This document shows positions 22,267 through 34,422 of a DNA stretch of 64,000 nt, piece after piece. The notes below the pieces were generated by a model. It was not told the DNA's origin and did no database searches. It saw only the letters and a list, made by a program, of their open reading frames with translations. Each line of letters opens with the position of its first letter. Position 1 is the stretch's first letter. Both the position numbers and the translations under genes were made by a program. This DNA comes from Distichodus sexfasciatus. Lineage: Eukaryota > Chordata > Actinopteri > Characiformes > Distichodontidae. The stretch covers positions 178,528 to 242,527 of the forward strand of contig JAVGVS010000521.1 in NCBI GenBank assembly GCA_032718565.1. The letters are read 5' to 3'.

Positions 22267-25200
22267 ATGGCCTTTATCCAGCAGTTTCTTGAGCAAGTCC
22301 AATATCAGGGTGCGGCCGGGGACGTGGTACGTTTCCATGGAAGTGTGTAAAGAAACTTGTTTCTTTAAAAAGAAAAAAAAAAGCAAATCCCTTTCCTCCC
22401 TTTTTAACCACTGTGTGGAAAAAGTGAGTAACAGAGAGAGAGAGGGAGAGAGAGAGAGGGGAATGAGCAATCATGAGGGAGGAGGTGGGCAGAAGAGAGG
22501 GAGGAGAGACGGGTAGCGTGAGAGGGGGAAAACGGAGAGATAGAGGGAACAGCATGGGAGAAAGAAAGAGAGGAATAGACAGAGGGACAAAGCAATAGAA
22601 AGATGGAGACAGGAAGAAAGAGAGAAAGGATAAGAGATCAACAAACAGATATAATGAAGAGAGAATGGATGATGGAGGGAGGGAGAACAAGAGAGATAAA
22701 GAGAGAGCGAGAAAGAAAGAAGAGGTGGGCAGTGAAGAAGGAAGGAGCAAAAAAAGAAGGAAAGAAAGTGAGGGAAAAGGAATGAGAAAGAAAATGAGTA
22801 TGGAAAGAAGAGAGAAGGAAAGAAGGAAGACAAAGACGTGAAAGAAATAAAGAGGGAGAGAATGGAATGACCAATCATCAGAGAGCTGGACGGCAGGGAA
22901 GAAAGAGAAAAGAAGGAAGGAAGGAGGGAGGGAGCTCGAATGAAAACGAGAGACCATATGAGTCATAGGTGGGATAGAAGAACTCCTCCCATCATCCCCT
23001 TCTGGAATCAGAGGAATGGGATTAACCCTGTAGTACCTCTCTCTCTCTCTGTGTCCCTCTCTAATTTTTTTCTTTCTCTCCTGGGCGAGTGTGTTGATTT
23101 AAGAGTTAGGGTTGTGTTGACTGTGTGTGGGTTTTTGGGTGTGTTTGGTGTCTACTTGTTCGGCGACATTTTCTTCCCTCAAGTACTTCCCTTCTAGTCA
23201 GTGTGTTCTCACTTGATATCTGATGAAATGTGTGTGTGTGTATGTGTAGGCATGTCAGGGGACAGTGGTCCCATTCGCCCAGTTCAGTGCAAATGGAGAC
23301 GCTGCTGTCCTGGATAAAGCCATCAAGGCCAAAGGTCAGTGTTGTAACACACAACATCAGTGCTATAAGACACATCTAATGCACAATGTCAGTATTGTAA
23401 CACAATCTCATACACATGTTAAGGGCCAGTACTGTAACACAACCACACAACACATTTTGCAAACCATATGAACCATGTTTTGTGAGTCTTCATTCAGCTT
23501 ATTTTAATGTCAGGTGTGGACGAGGCAACCATCATTGAAGTGCTGGTGAAGAGGAGCAATGACCAGCGTCAGCAGATCAAAGTTGCCTACCAGCAGGCCA
23601 CTGGCAAGGTGAACACCTCCTGGACATACCTAAATGCTAAAGCTGCGTGAACCAGTCCCTTCAATCCCTTAGTGACACCTACACTTGTCTAAATGTGTCC
23701 ACTTGCTCAAGCAAAGCCATAAAACATTCATAGTTTCTTGTAAAAGTTATTTTCACTATAACAGTAATGTTCACACCCACATGGTTACACACCCACTTGT
23801 GCACACACTCTTGCACATTCACTTTCCATTACCTAGCCAGAATCAACTAGCCTTTTAACAATTGAAAACTGTTTTATATAGCCGCAGTTGGTGGTATCTC
23901 TTAATCCATGTCTTCCATTTGTAGCCTCTGGATACAGCACTTAAGGCGGCTCTGAAGGGCGAGCTGGAGGACGTGGTGCTGGCTCTTCTTCAGACTCCTG
24001 CTCAATATGATGCCCATCAGCTCAAACATGCCATGAAGGTGATTGACTATGTCCCCAACACCTCTCAACCAGATTCACTTCCCAACATAGATTGGTTCTC
24101 AAACACATCTTAAGATGTGACTTGTTAGGGACCAGATTAAGACATCCTATTTGTTCCAGCTAGTCTACCTCATTTCTGACTCCTTCCTCTTTGTGTTCAG
24201 GGTTTGGGCACTGATGAGGACACTCTGATCGAGATTTTGGCCTCCAGAACCAACAGAGAGATCAGAGATATTAAAAAGGTGTACAAAGATGGTAAGAATA
24301 TCCTGTTCTTACTTGGCAATCGATCTTCAAAGCAAAAGTCATTGCCAGTAAGGATTGGTGAAGTCTTGTCTAGTTGCTGATCACCATTAGACTTAAGTTG
24401 TTGGCATCTCATAGGTTGAGATTGACCTGCTTTGTGGTCCTCCATCAAGAGCAGTGTTGGGCAGTTGGTGTTTGATGTGTAAATGCAAGCTCCACCATTT
24501 ATCTTTGGAATTTGTAGACACTCAGGGCATCTTCATACAGGAAATGAGGCTGGGTCTGGGTCAGTGGGGGTGCATTGACTGATCTTAAGACTTTAGATCT
24601 CAGGAACCACTGTTGGGCCCTTGAGCTAGGTCCTTAGTTGCAAGTTGCTCTAGGGAGACTGACCATGTATTTAAGAAATTAAAATTGCTCTAGATAAGAG
24701 CATCTGCTAGATAGCCTTAATGTAAATGGAATGTTCAACTAGAGGTCAAATGAAAGGGCAAGATGGTATCAGAGGGGATCTGTTAGTGTTCACTGTTCTT
24801 ATGAAAATATGTCTTGCTTTGCAGACTTCAAAAAGGATCTCGAGGCCGATATCAAGTCTGACACAAGCGGCGACTTCAGGAATGCCCTTCTGTCTCTGTG
24901 CAAGGTGGGTGTGGATGAACCAGGTTCCTTTATCAGTACCCATAACTCCAGGGAGGCTGTACCTGTAATTAGGATATGGAAGTTGTTCTGTATAAGAGTG
25001 TCTGATGAATGTTGTTTTTGCTTTTGCAGGGTGCCAGGAGTGAAGACAAGCTCGTGCAGGATGATCTGGCAGACAAGGATGCCAGGGTAAGTGTTGTCAG
25101 GAGTGACAAAGTGACTACATGAGTAAGTGAATGAGTCTCATACATGGATTTGTGCCTTCAGGCTCTGTATGAGGCTGGAGAGAAAAGGAAGGGCACCGAC

Positions 25201-26699
25201 TGTGCTGTTTTCATTGACATCCTGACCAGCAGGAGCGCCCCCCACCTCAGGAAAGGTACAGCCATTCTACATTAAAGGTGGATTGGTAGGAATGGACCAC
25301 TTTTTAGGGAAGGAAATTGGCATCATTGGCATATCTCCCTAGGGAAATCTATTGTAGCCCTGTACAGTTTGCTAATATTGCAAGGAACATCCATTTTTTG
25401 ATAAATGGGCATGAGAGGTTTTCTGGTTTCTTTTCTGGACAGTGATTAGTTTGTACCCAACCACTGATCATACTTTAATCATTTGACTCCTCACCTACAC
25501 ACAGTGAACAAAAGGACAGACCACTGAAGTTTACTCCTAGACTTGATTTTTTAGCTATTGCTTCCTCCAAAACTGCTTGGTCTGTTTGCAGTGTTTGAGC
25601 TGTACTCCAAGTACAGCAAGGTCGACGTGGCCAAGGCGATTGACCTGGAGCTGAAGGGAGACATTGAGAACTGCCTTGTTGCCGTGGGTAAGATACTTGT
25701 CTTATTGTATTGTGAAAACCATAACACAACAATGACTTGCTGGATGGCTAGGGTACCTCGACAAACTGGTTTTACCCGGTTACCAGCTTCAGCTAGTTTA
25801 TGAAGACTCAACTTCTAGCTACCGTAAATCTGGGTTTTGGAGTCCTCCTGACTGGCTTTAGTAGCATCTGTCCTTATCATTAATAAACAAGCAAGGCAGG
25901 GAGGAAATCTGTTGGTCCAAAGTTGGCTAAAGGTTCATGCAAGTTCCCAGACCTGGAGCAAAGTCAAAGTTAACTTGTCATCTCAACGATATACATGTAC
26001 ATAGAGAGACAAGATTGAACATTTGGGTCCCACTTTTACTGTTGGTCACAAACTACTCGCAAATTACTTACTAAATTAGTAAAATTAATTGTATTGTTTT
26101 TTTTCTGGAATTTGGTTCACTGGCTTTTCTGTTTGTGTTTGCTAGTGAAATGTGCTGGGAGCAAACCTGCCTTCTTTGCTGAAAAACTCAACCTGGCAAT
26201 GAAGGTAAGGTCCTACCAAAGACAAAGACTGGGTTAAACTTGTCATGTTCTCGCAAAGTAAAAAGGTGTTCAGGGTTTAGTTTGTCTTTACAAATGAAAC
26301 AAATAAAATATAGGGCTGGGAAGTATAGAAAGATATTTACTGTGGTAGAAAGTCAAGATTATACCACTCAACCTCAATTCCAGACTTAATAAATTGTTAA
26401 TTAATATCTGGTCCTGTGTGTGTGTGTAGGGTTCGGGCTACAGAGGGAAGATCCTGACCCGCATCATGGTCAGCCGCTCAGAGATCGACATGGTCCAGAT
26501 CAAACAGGAATACAAGAAGAAATACGGCAAAACTCTTTACAAGGACATTCTGGTAAATTCCACCCAGGCTCAGTCGTTTTTGGCAGTAAATTAAGGATTA
26601 TTTAGATTGATTAAACATGAAATTTGTCTTGCGTTTCAGGATGACACCAAAGGAGATTACGAGACAATCCTGCTGGCTTTGAACGGAAGCGACCAGTAA
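22267..26699 (+). CDS. anxa1: Annexin A1, tandem copy 1 (337 aa, complete)
   Basis: Calcium-dependent phospholipid-binding protein with anti-inflammatory and membrane-repair roles in vertebrates (family knowledge). Coding exons: 22267-22326, 23250-23334, 23514-23608, 23925-24038, 24201-24291, 24825-24904, 25030-25086, 25162-25255, 25592-25687, 26146-26204, 26430-26552, 26640-26699. All phases agree, for 337 codons plus stop; human ANXA1 is 346. Four annexin repeats are present, marked by [56 protein letters not shown] and [20 protein letters not shown]. The third ends in [24 protein letters not shown]1-like phrases include [17 protein letters not shown] and [11 protein letters not shown]. The N-terminal arm [15 protein letters not shown] keeps the start but little else of the mammalian S100-binding arm. 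Orthology to a named zebrafish anxa1 paralogue is not resolved. Confidence 0.95.
22411..22951. repeat. 540-bp purine-rich tract in intron of anxa1 copy 1
   Basis: The plus strand is overwhelmingly A and G across about 540 bp (gagagag, gaaggaagg, gaaagaaag patterns) with scattered T and few C. Long open frames on both strands here are a consequence of composition and are not genes. The tract sits between the first and second coding exons. Confidence 0.85.
24525..24725 (+). repeat. SINE-like element in intron of anxa1 copy 1
   Basis: The 3' half contains ctagataagagcatctgcta followed by gatagccttaatgtaaatgg. This is close to the gataagagcgtctgctaaat end of common fish SINEs (recognition). The 5' boundary is not clear. 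Confidence 0.5.
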
Positions 26700-26752
26700 A
26701 TGCAATTTCAGCAGAACATGGGAGGAATATTGTCTTCAAGATATTTGTGCTG

Positions 26753-26758
26753 AATAAA
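26753..26758 (+). terminator. anxa1: Polyadenylation signal of anxa1 copy 1 (AATAAA)
   Basis: A canonical AATAAA lies 54 bp after the stop codon. Confidence 0.75.
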
Positions 26759-26759
26759 A

Positions 26760-28780
26760 CAATTATTCTTTCAGATTTCTCGTCTAGTTTGATTGATTCA
26801 CTTGTGGGTCAGGTTCCTTTGTCTTTTATATGAGATTTTACGGTCAGTTGCATTGAACTGTACAAATTATGGATTAAAGATTTAAGATACTGATTCTTGT
26901 GAAATATCATGTGAAAATGTAAGATTTTTTTTGGCACTGTTAAATAAAATAAATACCCTTTACTGTCATGCAGCATGTTATCAGTTCCATGTAGTTCTTA
27001 ATAGATCAAATATTTCCAAAATAATGGGGTAAATAAGTCACTTCCTTTTAATCCCTACATGAAATAAGTTTCCTCATTTTATCTTGCTTTGGGATGAAAA
27101 TCAAATTTTATGTTCTCTCTTAAAATGGATGTGTTTTGTCAGCAGGTCACTACTGATAAAAAGCACATCTTTCGCTGTTCGTTCATAATATTCTCCAGTT
27201 GCAACATTGATGTAAATAAAAATATTTAATGTAATAATTCTTTCATCTTCCTTTTATACCACTCACTCATTTAAATATAATCACTTATTTTTAATAAATA
27301 AATGAATAAATAACATTTCCGGCCATGTTGGCCGTTTTCTGGCTATTTTCATATGACCACAAGGGGGAGACAAAACTTTTTTGTTTAATTTATTTTACTG
27401 TAATTTTTTTTTTATTATTTTATACAAATATAAATATTTAATATACACTAATAATATAAAACATTTAAGGTTTTTGTCCAGAAATCCCCTAAATACGGAC
27501 GGGTGTGTCAGAAGATGAAGTCATAGGCTACTGAGTTGAAAAGACACACACACATCCGTCACTCCTAAAGGCGACAGATTAAATTTCTTGTAGAAACATG
27601 TATTTATTACACAACATCAAAAATATGATCTCATGACACATCTGATGCTGGGTGTGGGTTTGTGTGTTTAAATAAGAAATAAAAAATCACCACGTTCGTT
27701 GCTAGGCAGACGGACAGATAAAACGGAGGTTTGCAAACATGCAGAACAACTGTAATTGTAATAGAATTGTAATAAAATCTGTAAGACTTTTTTCTTTTCA
27801 AAGTCAAAGTAAACTTTATTGTCATCTCTTCTATATATTGTACAGATATACAGTGAGACGAGAAGACGTGGCTCCAAATTACACAGTGCAACAAGAAATA
27901 GAGAACAAAGAACAGATAAGTCACATGGAATAAACAATATATAAAAAAAATAGGACAAAAAATATAAATTTCAAGCTAAAAGTGGAAATTGACTGAAGGT
28001 TTCCAATATGAGAGATTACGATATCCAGTCTATTAATAGAAGTGTATTCTTAAAAAGTCTGACTGAAATTTAAATTTGAACAGATATTATAGCAGCATTG
28101 GAGAACCATTCTGTGCAATACTTTTCAATAATTTGTGCAGATATAGTTAGTTAAAAAGTGACCAGTGATATATACATGTTTAACGGTTGTGCAAATGGTA
28201 GAGGCAGTGCCAACTTTTAGCAAATATTATGGCAATGTTGTAGCAATAGTAATACTGAGTGGGAAACGAGTGCAAAGTTTTGTGAAAAGGCCAAAATGTT
28301 ATTGCAGATTTTTTTTCTCTGATCTTTTCTCAGGGAAAAAAACAGTTTTCAGGACGACAAAATGACCAAAAGAGGCGCGGATTTTCTGTTCACCTGATGA
28401 AACCCAAAAAAAGAGAGAAAAACAAAATTCATAAAATATAAAGAGACAGAACCAAGTCTGTATTGTTATATAGGATCAAACATAAAGTTCCAAAAATTCT
28501 ACATTTATCTTTGGACATGGGTTTTTAATCATACATGTAGCCTAAAAGTTTATCCAAAAATATAAATTCAAATGGAAACAAACAGAACATGCGTTTCTGG
28601 AAATTTCAAGTAAATTTTAGCCAAAAAATGAGCTGTGTTAAAGAAGCAGCTTTCAAAAAAAAATCTGAAAGTTCAACCCAAAAATCCGGTTTCAGGGGCA
28701 GTAAGGCGAGGAAGGTATTTGTGACGACAAGATATCAACTTATAACCACACCCAGGATCCAAAAAATCCTGCATTTGACA
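26760..28780. other. Intergenic interval between the two annexin A1 genes
   Basis: Apart from the repeat arm at 27790-28249, I see no gene. The sequence is AT-rich, with ataaataaatgaataaat near 27295 and two short acacacac tracts. The last 100 bp carry the promoter of copy 2. Confidence 0.65.
27790..28249. repeat. Interspersed repeat, right copy of an inverted pair flanking anxa1 copy 1
   Basis: Reverse-complement partner of 20122-20580, with the same internal landmarks in the opposite order. The outer end caaagtaaactttattgtca is at about 27804. The two arms bracket the whole first annexin gene. Confidence 0.85.
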
Positions 28781-28781
28781 G

Positions 28782-28854
28782 TATAAATAGGAGAGAATTT
28801 TTGCACTCGTTCCCCACTCTCCGCTGTCACTCTGCTGTCACTCACTCGCTCTCG
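28782..28854 (+). promoter_or_regulatory. anxa1: Core promoter and non-coding exon 1 of anxa1 copy 2
   Basis: TATAAAT at 28782-28788 is followed by a leader of ctctccgctgtcac and tgctgtcactcactcgc. It ends at 28854 before a GTAAGC donor, the same layout as copy 1. Confidence 0.7.
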
Positions 28855-29088
28855 GTAAGCTTTCTTTCACTTTTCTCTGCTTACAAAATTAGGCACATAT
28901 TAACATTAGAATCTCTCATTTTTATGCACACATTTCATTGTTGCAAATGCATGGGGGGAAAATGAGACAAGAGAAAAATGATCTTACTTTTTGCTGTGTG
29001 AATTGGTTGCGTGAAATGACATTAAGTGATTTGTTGGATTTGTGTCCAAGGGTTGAAGTGTGTCATTTTTGTGCAGATTTAAAGCATC

Positions 29089-32000
29089 ATGGCGTTTCTT
29101 AACCAGCTCGCTCAGCAGGATCGGTGCCCGGGAATTCCCGAAGATCAGGTCTGTTTCCCACAACGATGAGTAACCAATAATGTTACAATTGTATTTTTCA
29201 TTTAATTCACTTTGGGTAAATAGCGAGAGCTTTAATATGCTGTAGAAGAATGGCCGAAAAATTGTACGTTTGCAGCTTTAATGGTGTGTGTGTGTGTGTG
29301 TGTAGGTGACTCAGGGGACTATTTGTCCTTATCCTAAATTCAGTGCGAGTGATGATGCTGCAGCTTTGGATAAAGCCATCAAGGCCAAAGGTCAGTGTTG
29401 TAACACACACACACACACACAGACACTAAAACACACACTCCAACACACAGCCAGTAGTCATTAGTCAGTAGTGAAACATATACACATATCTAAGAGGTAC
29501 TCATGAGCAAGGTACCATCCTCAAGCACTGCTCACCGCTCCTTCTGATAGGTCAAATGCAGAGGTCGCATTTTGTTGTGGTGCTGTGTGGTGCTGTGGTG
29601 TGTTCACAATGACAAATACTCACTGAAAATACTGTTAGTAACTCAATCTCATTCATAAACTAAAAGTCAGTACTGTAACCCAGCCACATACCCCAGACTG
29701 GTCCAAATACTTTGTAGTCACGTGTTGTGTGTATTGTTGTGAGTCACTGGGTTGCCGTTGTGTCGTTGTCAGGCGTGGACGAGGCCACCATCATCAATGT
29801 GCTGGTGAAGAGGAGCAATAGCCAGCGTCAGCAGATTAAAACTGCTTACCAGCAGGCCACTGGCAAGGTGAATCAACACGCAGCGACTTGTAGCGCTAAC
29901 TGGTCATTAACAACCAACACAAATAAGGACACCAACACACAAAATCCTAACGATAATCCTCACACACCTTAAACGCACGTTCACACACACATTCCCAAAA
30001 TCACTCAGCAACTCACCACACCCTCACATACCAGAGTGAGCACTAGTCATTGTGGTGTCTGTAAAACACACACACTTGTATGTCTGGATTTTTCCACTGT
30101 TATCCATTTATTAAAGTCAGCCATAATCCTGCATAATCGAATCCTAACCATAAAACTGCAAATAATATAACCCTAAATCTAAAAATTAACTTTACTCTTA
30201 TTCTATCCCAAATCTAAAACTTGAACATAGTCCAGTATATGATCAAATCCTGGACCAAAACCAAACCATAACTTTAATCCTAACTCTAAACCTTACAGCA
30301 ATAACCCTGAACCTTATCATAATCTAATGCTAACTCTAAGATTTATTCATTCATTCATTAATTATCTGAACCGCTTAATCTCAACTGTGTTCGCGCGGTG
30401 ACCGGAGCCTATCCTGGGAAATATGTGCACAAAACAGAGACCAACCCTGGGCAGGCACCAACACACCTGGGCTGGGCACACCCACTCACACAATCACACT
30501 CCCATTGACGGGGTCAATTTAGATTTGCCAGTTAACCTACAACCTATGCAAACACGGTGAGAGCATGCAAACTCCATACAGAAAGGCAGCGCTACCCACT
30601 GCTCCACCGTGCCGCCCAAACTCACTAACACTCATTTTAATCTAGTATAAACCTAACACTAAACCTCACCATGATCTAATCTTAACCCTACAACTGACCA
30701 TTACCTGATTCTGATATCTCCCTAATCACCTGTCTGTAGCCTCTGGATGCAGCTCTGAAGACGGCTCTGCATGGCGAGTTGGAGGACGTGGTTCTGGCTC
30801 TTCTCCAGACTCCGGCTCAGTTTGACGCTCACCAGCTCAAGTATGCCGTGAAGGTACTGATTGCACCCTTTGACCACTCAAAACATGGTTTAAAGTCAGG
30901 TAAATAATTGTGAATGGCAAGATTTTTTAATGGTTGTCCAAATTTGGTTATGGTACCCATGAGTTTTAGTGTAACTCTGCTACTGCTATAAACCATCTCA
31001 TCTCTTTTCTCTTTTCTACTAAAAGTCAGATGCTCTCCAAGGTCATAACGTTTGTCTTAGAAAAATTTGGACTACCATGGCAATCAGCCAACATGCAGGC
31101 ATTTATGGCTTTTAAAGGGAAAGAGAGGGGGCACCTTGACTGGTTTATTGGTTACTCTCAAAACACAACCTAATTTTAGTAAAGAGAGTAAGTACAACCC
31201 TTGCAGTCTAGGCATCTGGAATAATTGCAGCCTTAAATATCAACATTTGGAACGCCTCTGAAATGCATTTGCACCTCAAAAATGAGGCTGACATTGTTCC
31301 ACTCTTCTCTTTACTTGCTAGGGTCTGGGTACAGATGAGGACATCCTAATAGAGATTTTGGCCTCCAGGACCAACAGAGAGCTGAAAGAAGTGAAGAAGC
31401 TCTACAAGGATGGTGAGGCTGTCCTTTTTCATTTCACTTTTGTCCATTGAGAACTGCTGACTCCAACACCATCAGGATCAGCAAAGCTTTACTTGGATCT
31501 GCAGTAACTTTTCATGTTTCCATTCAACATGAACAGAATTCAAAAAAGACCTGGAAGAAGACATCAAGTGTGATACCAGCGGAGACTTCAAGAATGCCCT
31601 TCTGGCTCTGAGCAAGGTGTGCTTGTGTCTGTGTTTGTGGGTGTGTTTGTGGATGGGTGGGTGGTTTTTTGTTTGAACCAACTGAACACAACATTTTTGT
31701 GATTCCCGTAGGCTGCCAGGAGTGAAGATAAAGTCGTACAACAAGATCTGGCAGACAAGGATGCCAGGGTAATTGTCTAGTGTGTGTTTGTGTGGTGTAT
31801 GTTGTGTATGGAAAGGGAGTCTTTATCATTAATGTGTATGTTTTCCTCCTAGGCTCTGTATGAGGCAGGAGAGAAGAAGAAGGGCACCGACTGTGCTGTC
31901 TTCATTGACATCCTCACCAGCAGGAGTGTCCCTCACCTCAGGAAAGGTAATGCCTCTCTACAATGTGTGTTAATTGGTATGAATGTACCACTTCTGAGAA

Positions 32001-32903
32001 AATGGGGGCAGAAATTAGCATCATTTCCAAATCTAATCTGAAAAGTTTGATGTTTTTTTTTTGTTGTTGAAAATTCTCGATTGTTTTCTTTGCTTAGTGT
32101 TTGAGCTGTATTCCAAGTACAGCAGAGCAGATGTGGCCAAGGCAATCGACCTGGAGCTGAAGGGTGACACTGAGAACTGCTTGATTGCAATTGGTAAGAT
32201 ATTGTGCCAATTGCTTCATTGTTATTGCTATAATTTACTCGCTCAGCTATGTTGGTTGGTGTCTTTGACTTCTCATTAGTGGTTCTTGCCATTTTTGCCT
32301 ATGACAATGCATTTAGGAAAAAAATACTTTTTGAATATGCCCAAGTCCACCATCAGCTATATCCACTACATCTTATAGCAAGTCATAAACTCAGTGATTT
32401 AAGATCCTAACTTAATCTTCTATTTCTGTGTCTTTCATAGTGAAATGTGTTGGCAACAAGCACGCCTACTTTGCTGAAAAACTCAATGCAGCAATGAAGG
32501 TGAGGAAGAGAGAGTGTATTAGTGTTTTGCTTTTCATCATTTATACAAGCTAAAAATGGCACATGTATATATTGGGCTATGTGTGTGGGTGTGTTTAGGG
32601 TATTGGCTACAATGGTAAGATCCTGACCCGCATCCTTGTCAGCCGTTCGGAGATTGACCTGGTCCAGATCAAGCAGGAGTATGTGAAGAAATATGGCAAA
32701 ACTCTTTACAAGGACCTTCAGGTAGGTTCCAGTCTCAATTTTAATTAGCCTTTATTATATCCATGCAATTATAACTGGCGGACATTTCCATAATCACAGT
32801 TCTGAAGTGCTGATTTATTTAGAGAGTGAATGTTATCTGTTTTCAGGATGAAACCAAAGGAGATTATGAGGCGATCCTGTTGGCCTTGATTGGAAGCAAC
32901 TAG
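29089..32903 (+). CDS. anxa1: Annexin A1, tandem copy 2 (about 336 aa, complete)
   Basis: Same role and exon plan as copy 1. Coding exons: 29089-29148, 29306-29390, 29773-29867, 30740-30853, 31322-31412, 31537-31616, 31712-31768, 31853-31946, 32098-32193, 32441-32499, 32599-32721, 32845-32903 (the last acceptor may be off by a base or two). Exon lengths equal those of copy 1 except the last. Landmarks: [56 protein letters not shown] and [20 protein letters not shown]. The N-terminal arm, [20 protein letters not shown], has diverged strongly from copy 1 while the core is nearly the same. Repeat 2 keeps the GLGTDED calcium loop. It is intact, with no stop or frameshift. A recent tandem duplicate is the simplest reading; which of the two is the ancestral locus is unknown. 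Confidence 0.94.
29281..29303. repeat. (TG)n microsatellite at the exon 3 acceptor of anxa1 copy 2
   Basis: A TG run immediately precedes the TAG acceptor. The corresponding intron end in copy 1 also has a TG run at 23230-23240, so the feature predates the duplication. Confidence 0.8.
29490..29640 (+). repeat. SINE tail in an intron of anxa1 copy 2
   Basis: The phrases aggtactcatgagcaaggta, tcaaatgcagaggtcgca and tgttcacaatgacaaata match, with changes, the element at about 47280-47450 in trpm6. The aaatgcagaggacacatt ... acaatgacaa order is typical of fish tRNA-derived SINE tails (recognition). Confidence 0.6.
30340..30620 (+). repeat. Dispersed teleost repeat in an intron of anxa1 copy 2
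   Basis: It begins cattcattaattatctgaac then cgcttaatctc, and runs through ggagcctatcctgggaaata, caccaacacacctgggc, gcatgcaaactccatacaga and ctgctccaccgtgccgccca. This is a familiar fish interspersed sequence (recognition, no search). The reverse orientation of one end appears at 50262-50345. Confidence 0.7.
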
Positions 32904-33112
32904 TAAACTTTGCCGAATTTTACAAAGTTTACCGTTGATGGAAATTCACCCAAAAGATGTAATCATATTAAAAAATGTCGCAAAAAAAATAAATGCAGTC
33001 AAAAATCATTTCCTCATTGTCTCTTTAATAACTGGTATTGATAAGTGTGTGTGTCCTTTTTTTCTTTCATAACTCTACATACGTTCATTGATATCCTGAA
33101 GAAGACCAGGAC

Positions 33113-33118
33113 AATAAA
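33113..33118 (+). terminator. anxa1: Candidate polyadenylation signal of anxa1 copy 2 (AATAAA)
   Basis: AATAAA at 33113-33118 follows the stop by about 210 bp. An earlier AATAAA at 32988-32993 sits in an A-rich stretch, and either could be used. Confidence 0.55.
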
Positions 33119-33299
33119 GTCATCAGAATATTGCTATAATATTATGAAAAAATGAGTGATTTAGAGGATTTTTAATCCTCTGCAAGGACATGACTGTGCC
33201 GTAGAAGATAGGAAGCCCTAAAATGTATTGTGTCTTTGTGGGGACATTTTCACATATAAGGACCGGTCTTCATGAGGTCAAAACTAGAAAAGGTTCAGG

Positions 33300-34415
33300 T
33301 TTTATGTTTTAGTGATAAAGTCAGAGAGGCCAGACTGAGATGGTTTGGACATGTCCAGAGGAGAGACAATGAGTACATAGGTAGAAGGATGCTGAGGTTG
33401 GAGCCACCAGGCAGGAGGCTGAGAGGAAGACCAAAAAGGAGATTTATGGATGTGGTGAAAGAGGACATGAAGTTAGTTGGTGTGAGGGTAGAGGACGCAG
33501 AGGATAGGACTAAATGGAGACAGATGATTCGCTGTGGCAACCCCTGAAGGGAATATTGTTCCCTGGCAGACAAAACAAAAATGATATCCTACATAAATTT
33601 GATTTTAAAAAATCAATTGATAAACTAAGAACAATGTACCTAACATTTCCTATACCACTCAAAACGAAAGAAACACACTTTAAAATTATGAATAACATTT
33701 ATCCTTCTAAAGAATGACTTAGACTATGTTTTAATATCGATGACAATTTATGTTCATTCTGCAAAAATGACATTGAAACTACGGACCATGTTTTTTTCTC
33801 ATGTGATATAATACAAACATTCTGGCTTAACATCCACAATTAGATCAAACAAAAAATCGTCTCGTTTCCAGCTGTTATCTCTAGTGAGGATGTAACTTTT
33901 GGTATGATCTTACAAAACAAAAATGATGAACTCTGTTGCAACGTAATTCTTTGTCTAGCCAAATATTTTATCCACAAGAATAGAGTACTGAAATCATCCC
34001 CCAAATTTACTGTTTTCATGAATGAATTTAAAATGTACATGGAATCTCTAAAACTCCTAACAACAATGAAGGCACAAAAATTATATAAGTTAAAATATTT
34101 TCCCATTGAATTGGATAGTTAAAGTTGATCTGAATCCCCCTTACGAAATCAAGGTTTGTCTTCTTATATATTTTTTATTTGTTTATTTATTTATTTATTT
34201 ATTTTACTTTCACTTTTATTTGTTTATTTTGAATTTATTTTGCGGATGTGCTTGTTCGGGGGAAAAAAAATGTTTGCATTAAGAAAATGTTTGCATTATG
34301 TTCAGCCTGTTATAACGTGTTTGTAAATTTGAGACACCTCAATAAAGTTGTACAAAAAAAAAAAAAAGACCCCTGAAGGGAAAAGCCGAAAGAAGAAGAA
34401 GAAGAAGAAGAAGAC
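33300..34415 (+). mobile_element. 3' end of an RTE-like LINE, split by a later insertion
   Basis: Residues RLRWFGHVQRRDNEYIGRR, GRPKRRFMDVVKEDMKLVGV and DRTKWRQMIRCGNP, then a stop, are the C-terminal end of fish RTE-type reverse transcriptases (recognition). The left part runs to 33553. Its 3' tail, gaagggaaaagccgaaagaa then (AAG)n, resumes at 34369-34415. The 5' part of the element is absent, so it is a dead fragment. Confidence 0.75.
33554..34368 (+). mobile_element. 5'-truncated L1/Tx1-like LINE inserted into the RTE fragment
   Basis: The frame continuous from about 33556 to 34122 has two in-frame stops (TGA near 33715 and TAG at 33841) and no frameshift. It encodes the end of an ORF2-like protein, with FKIMNNIYPSKE, a CSFCKNDIETTDHVFFSC cysteine-histidine cluster and KAQKLYKLKYFPIELDS before its stop. 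A T-rich 3' UTR follows, then AATAAA at 34341-34346 and an A run. The 14-bp acccctgaagggaa at 33540-33553 and 34369-34382 is its target-site duplication. Confidence 0.85.
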
Positions 34416-34422
34416 TAAAAGA

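Noticed and set aside
22274..22966. 230-residue Ser/Leu/Phe open frame on the minus strand
   Set aside because: Antisense of the purine tract in an annexin intron. The composition alone removes stops; no domain, no splice context.
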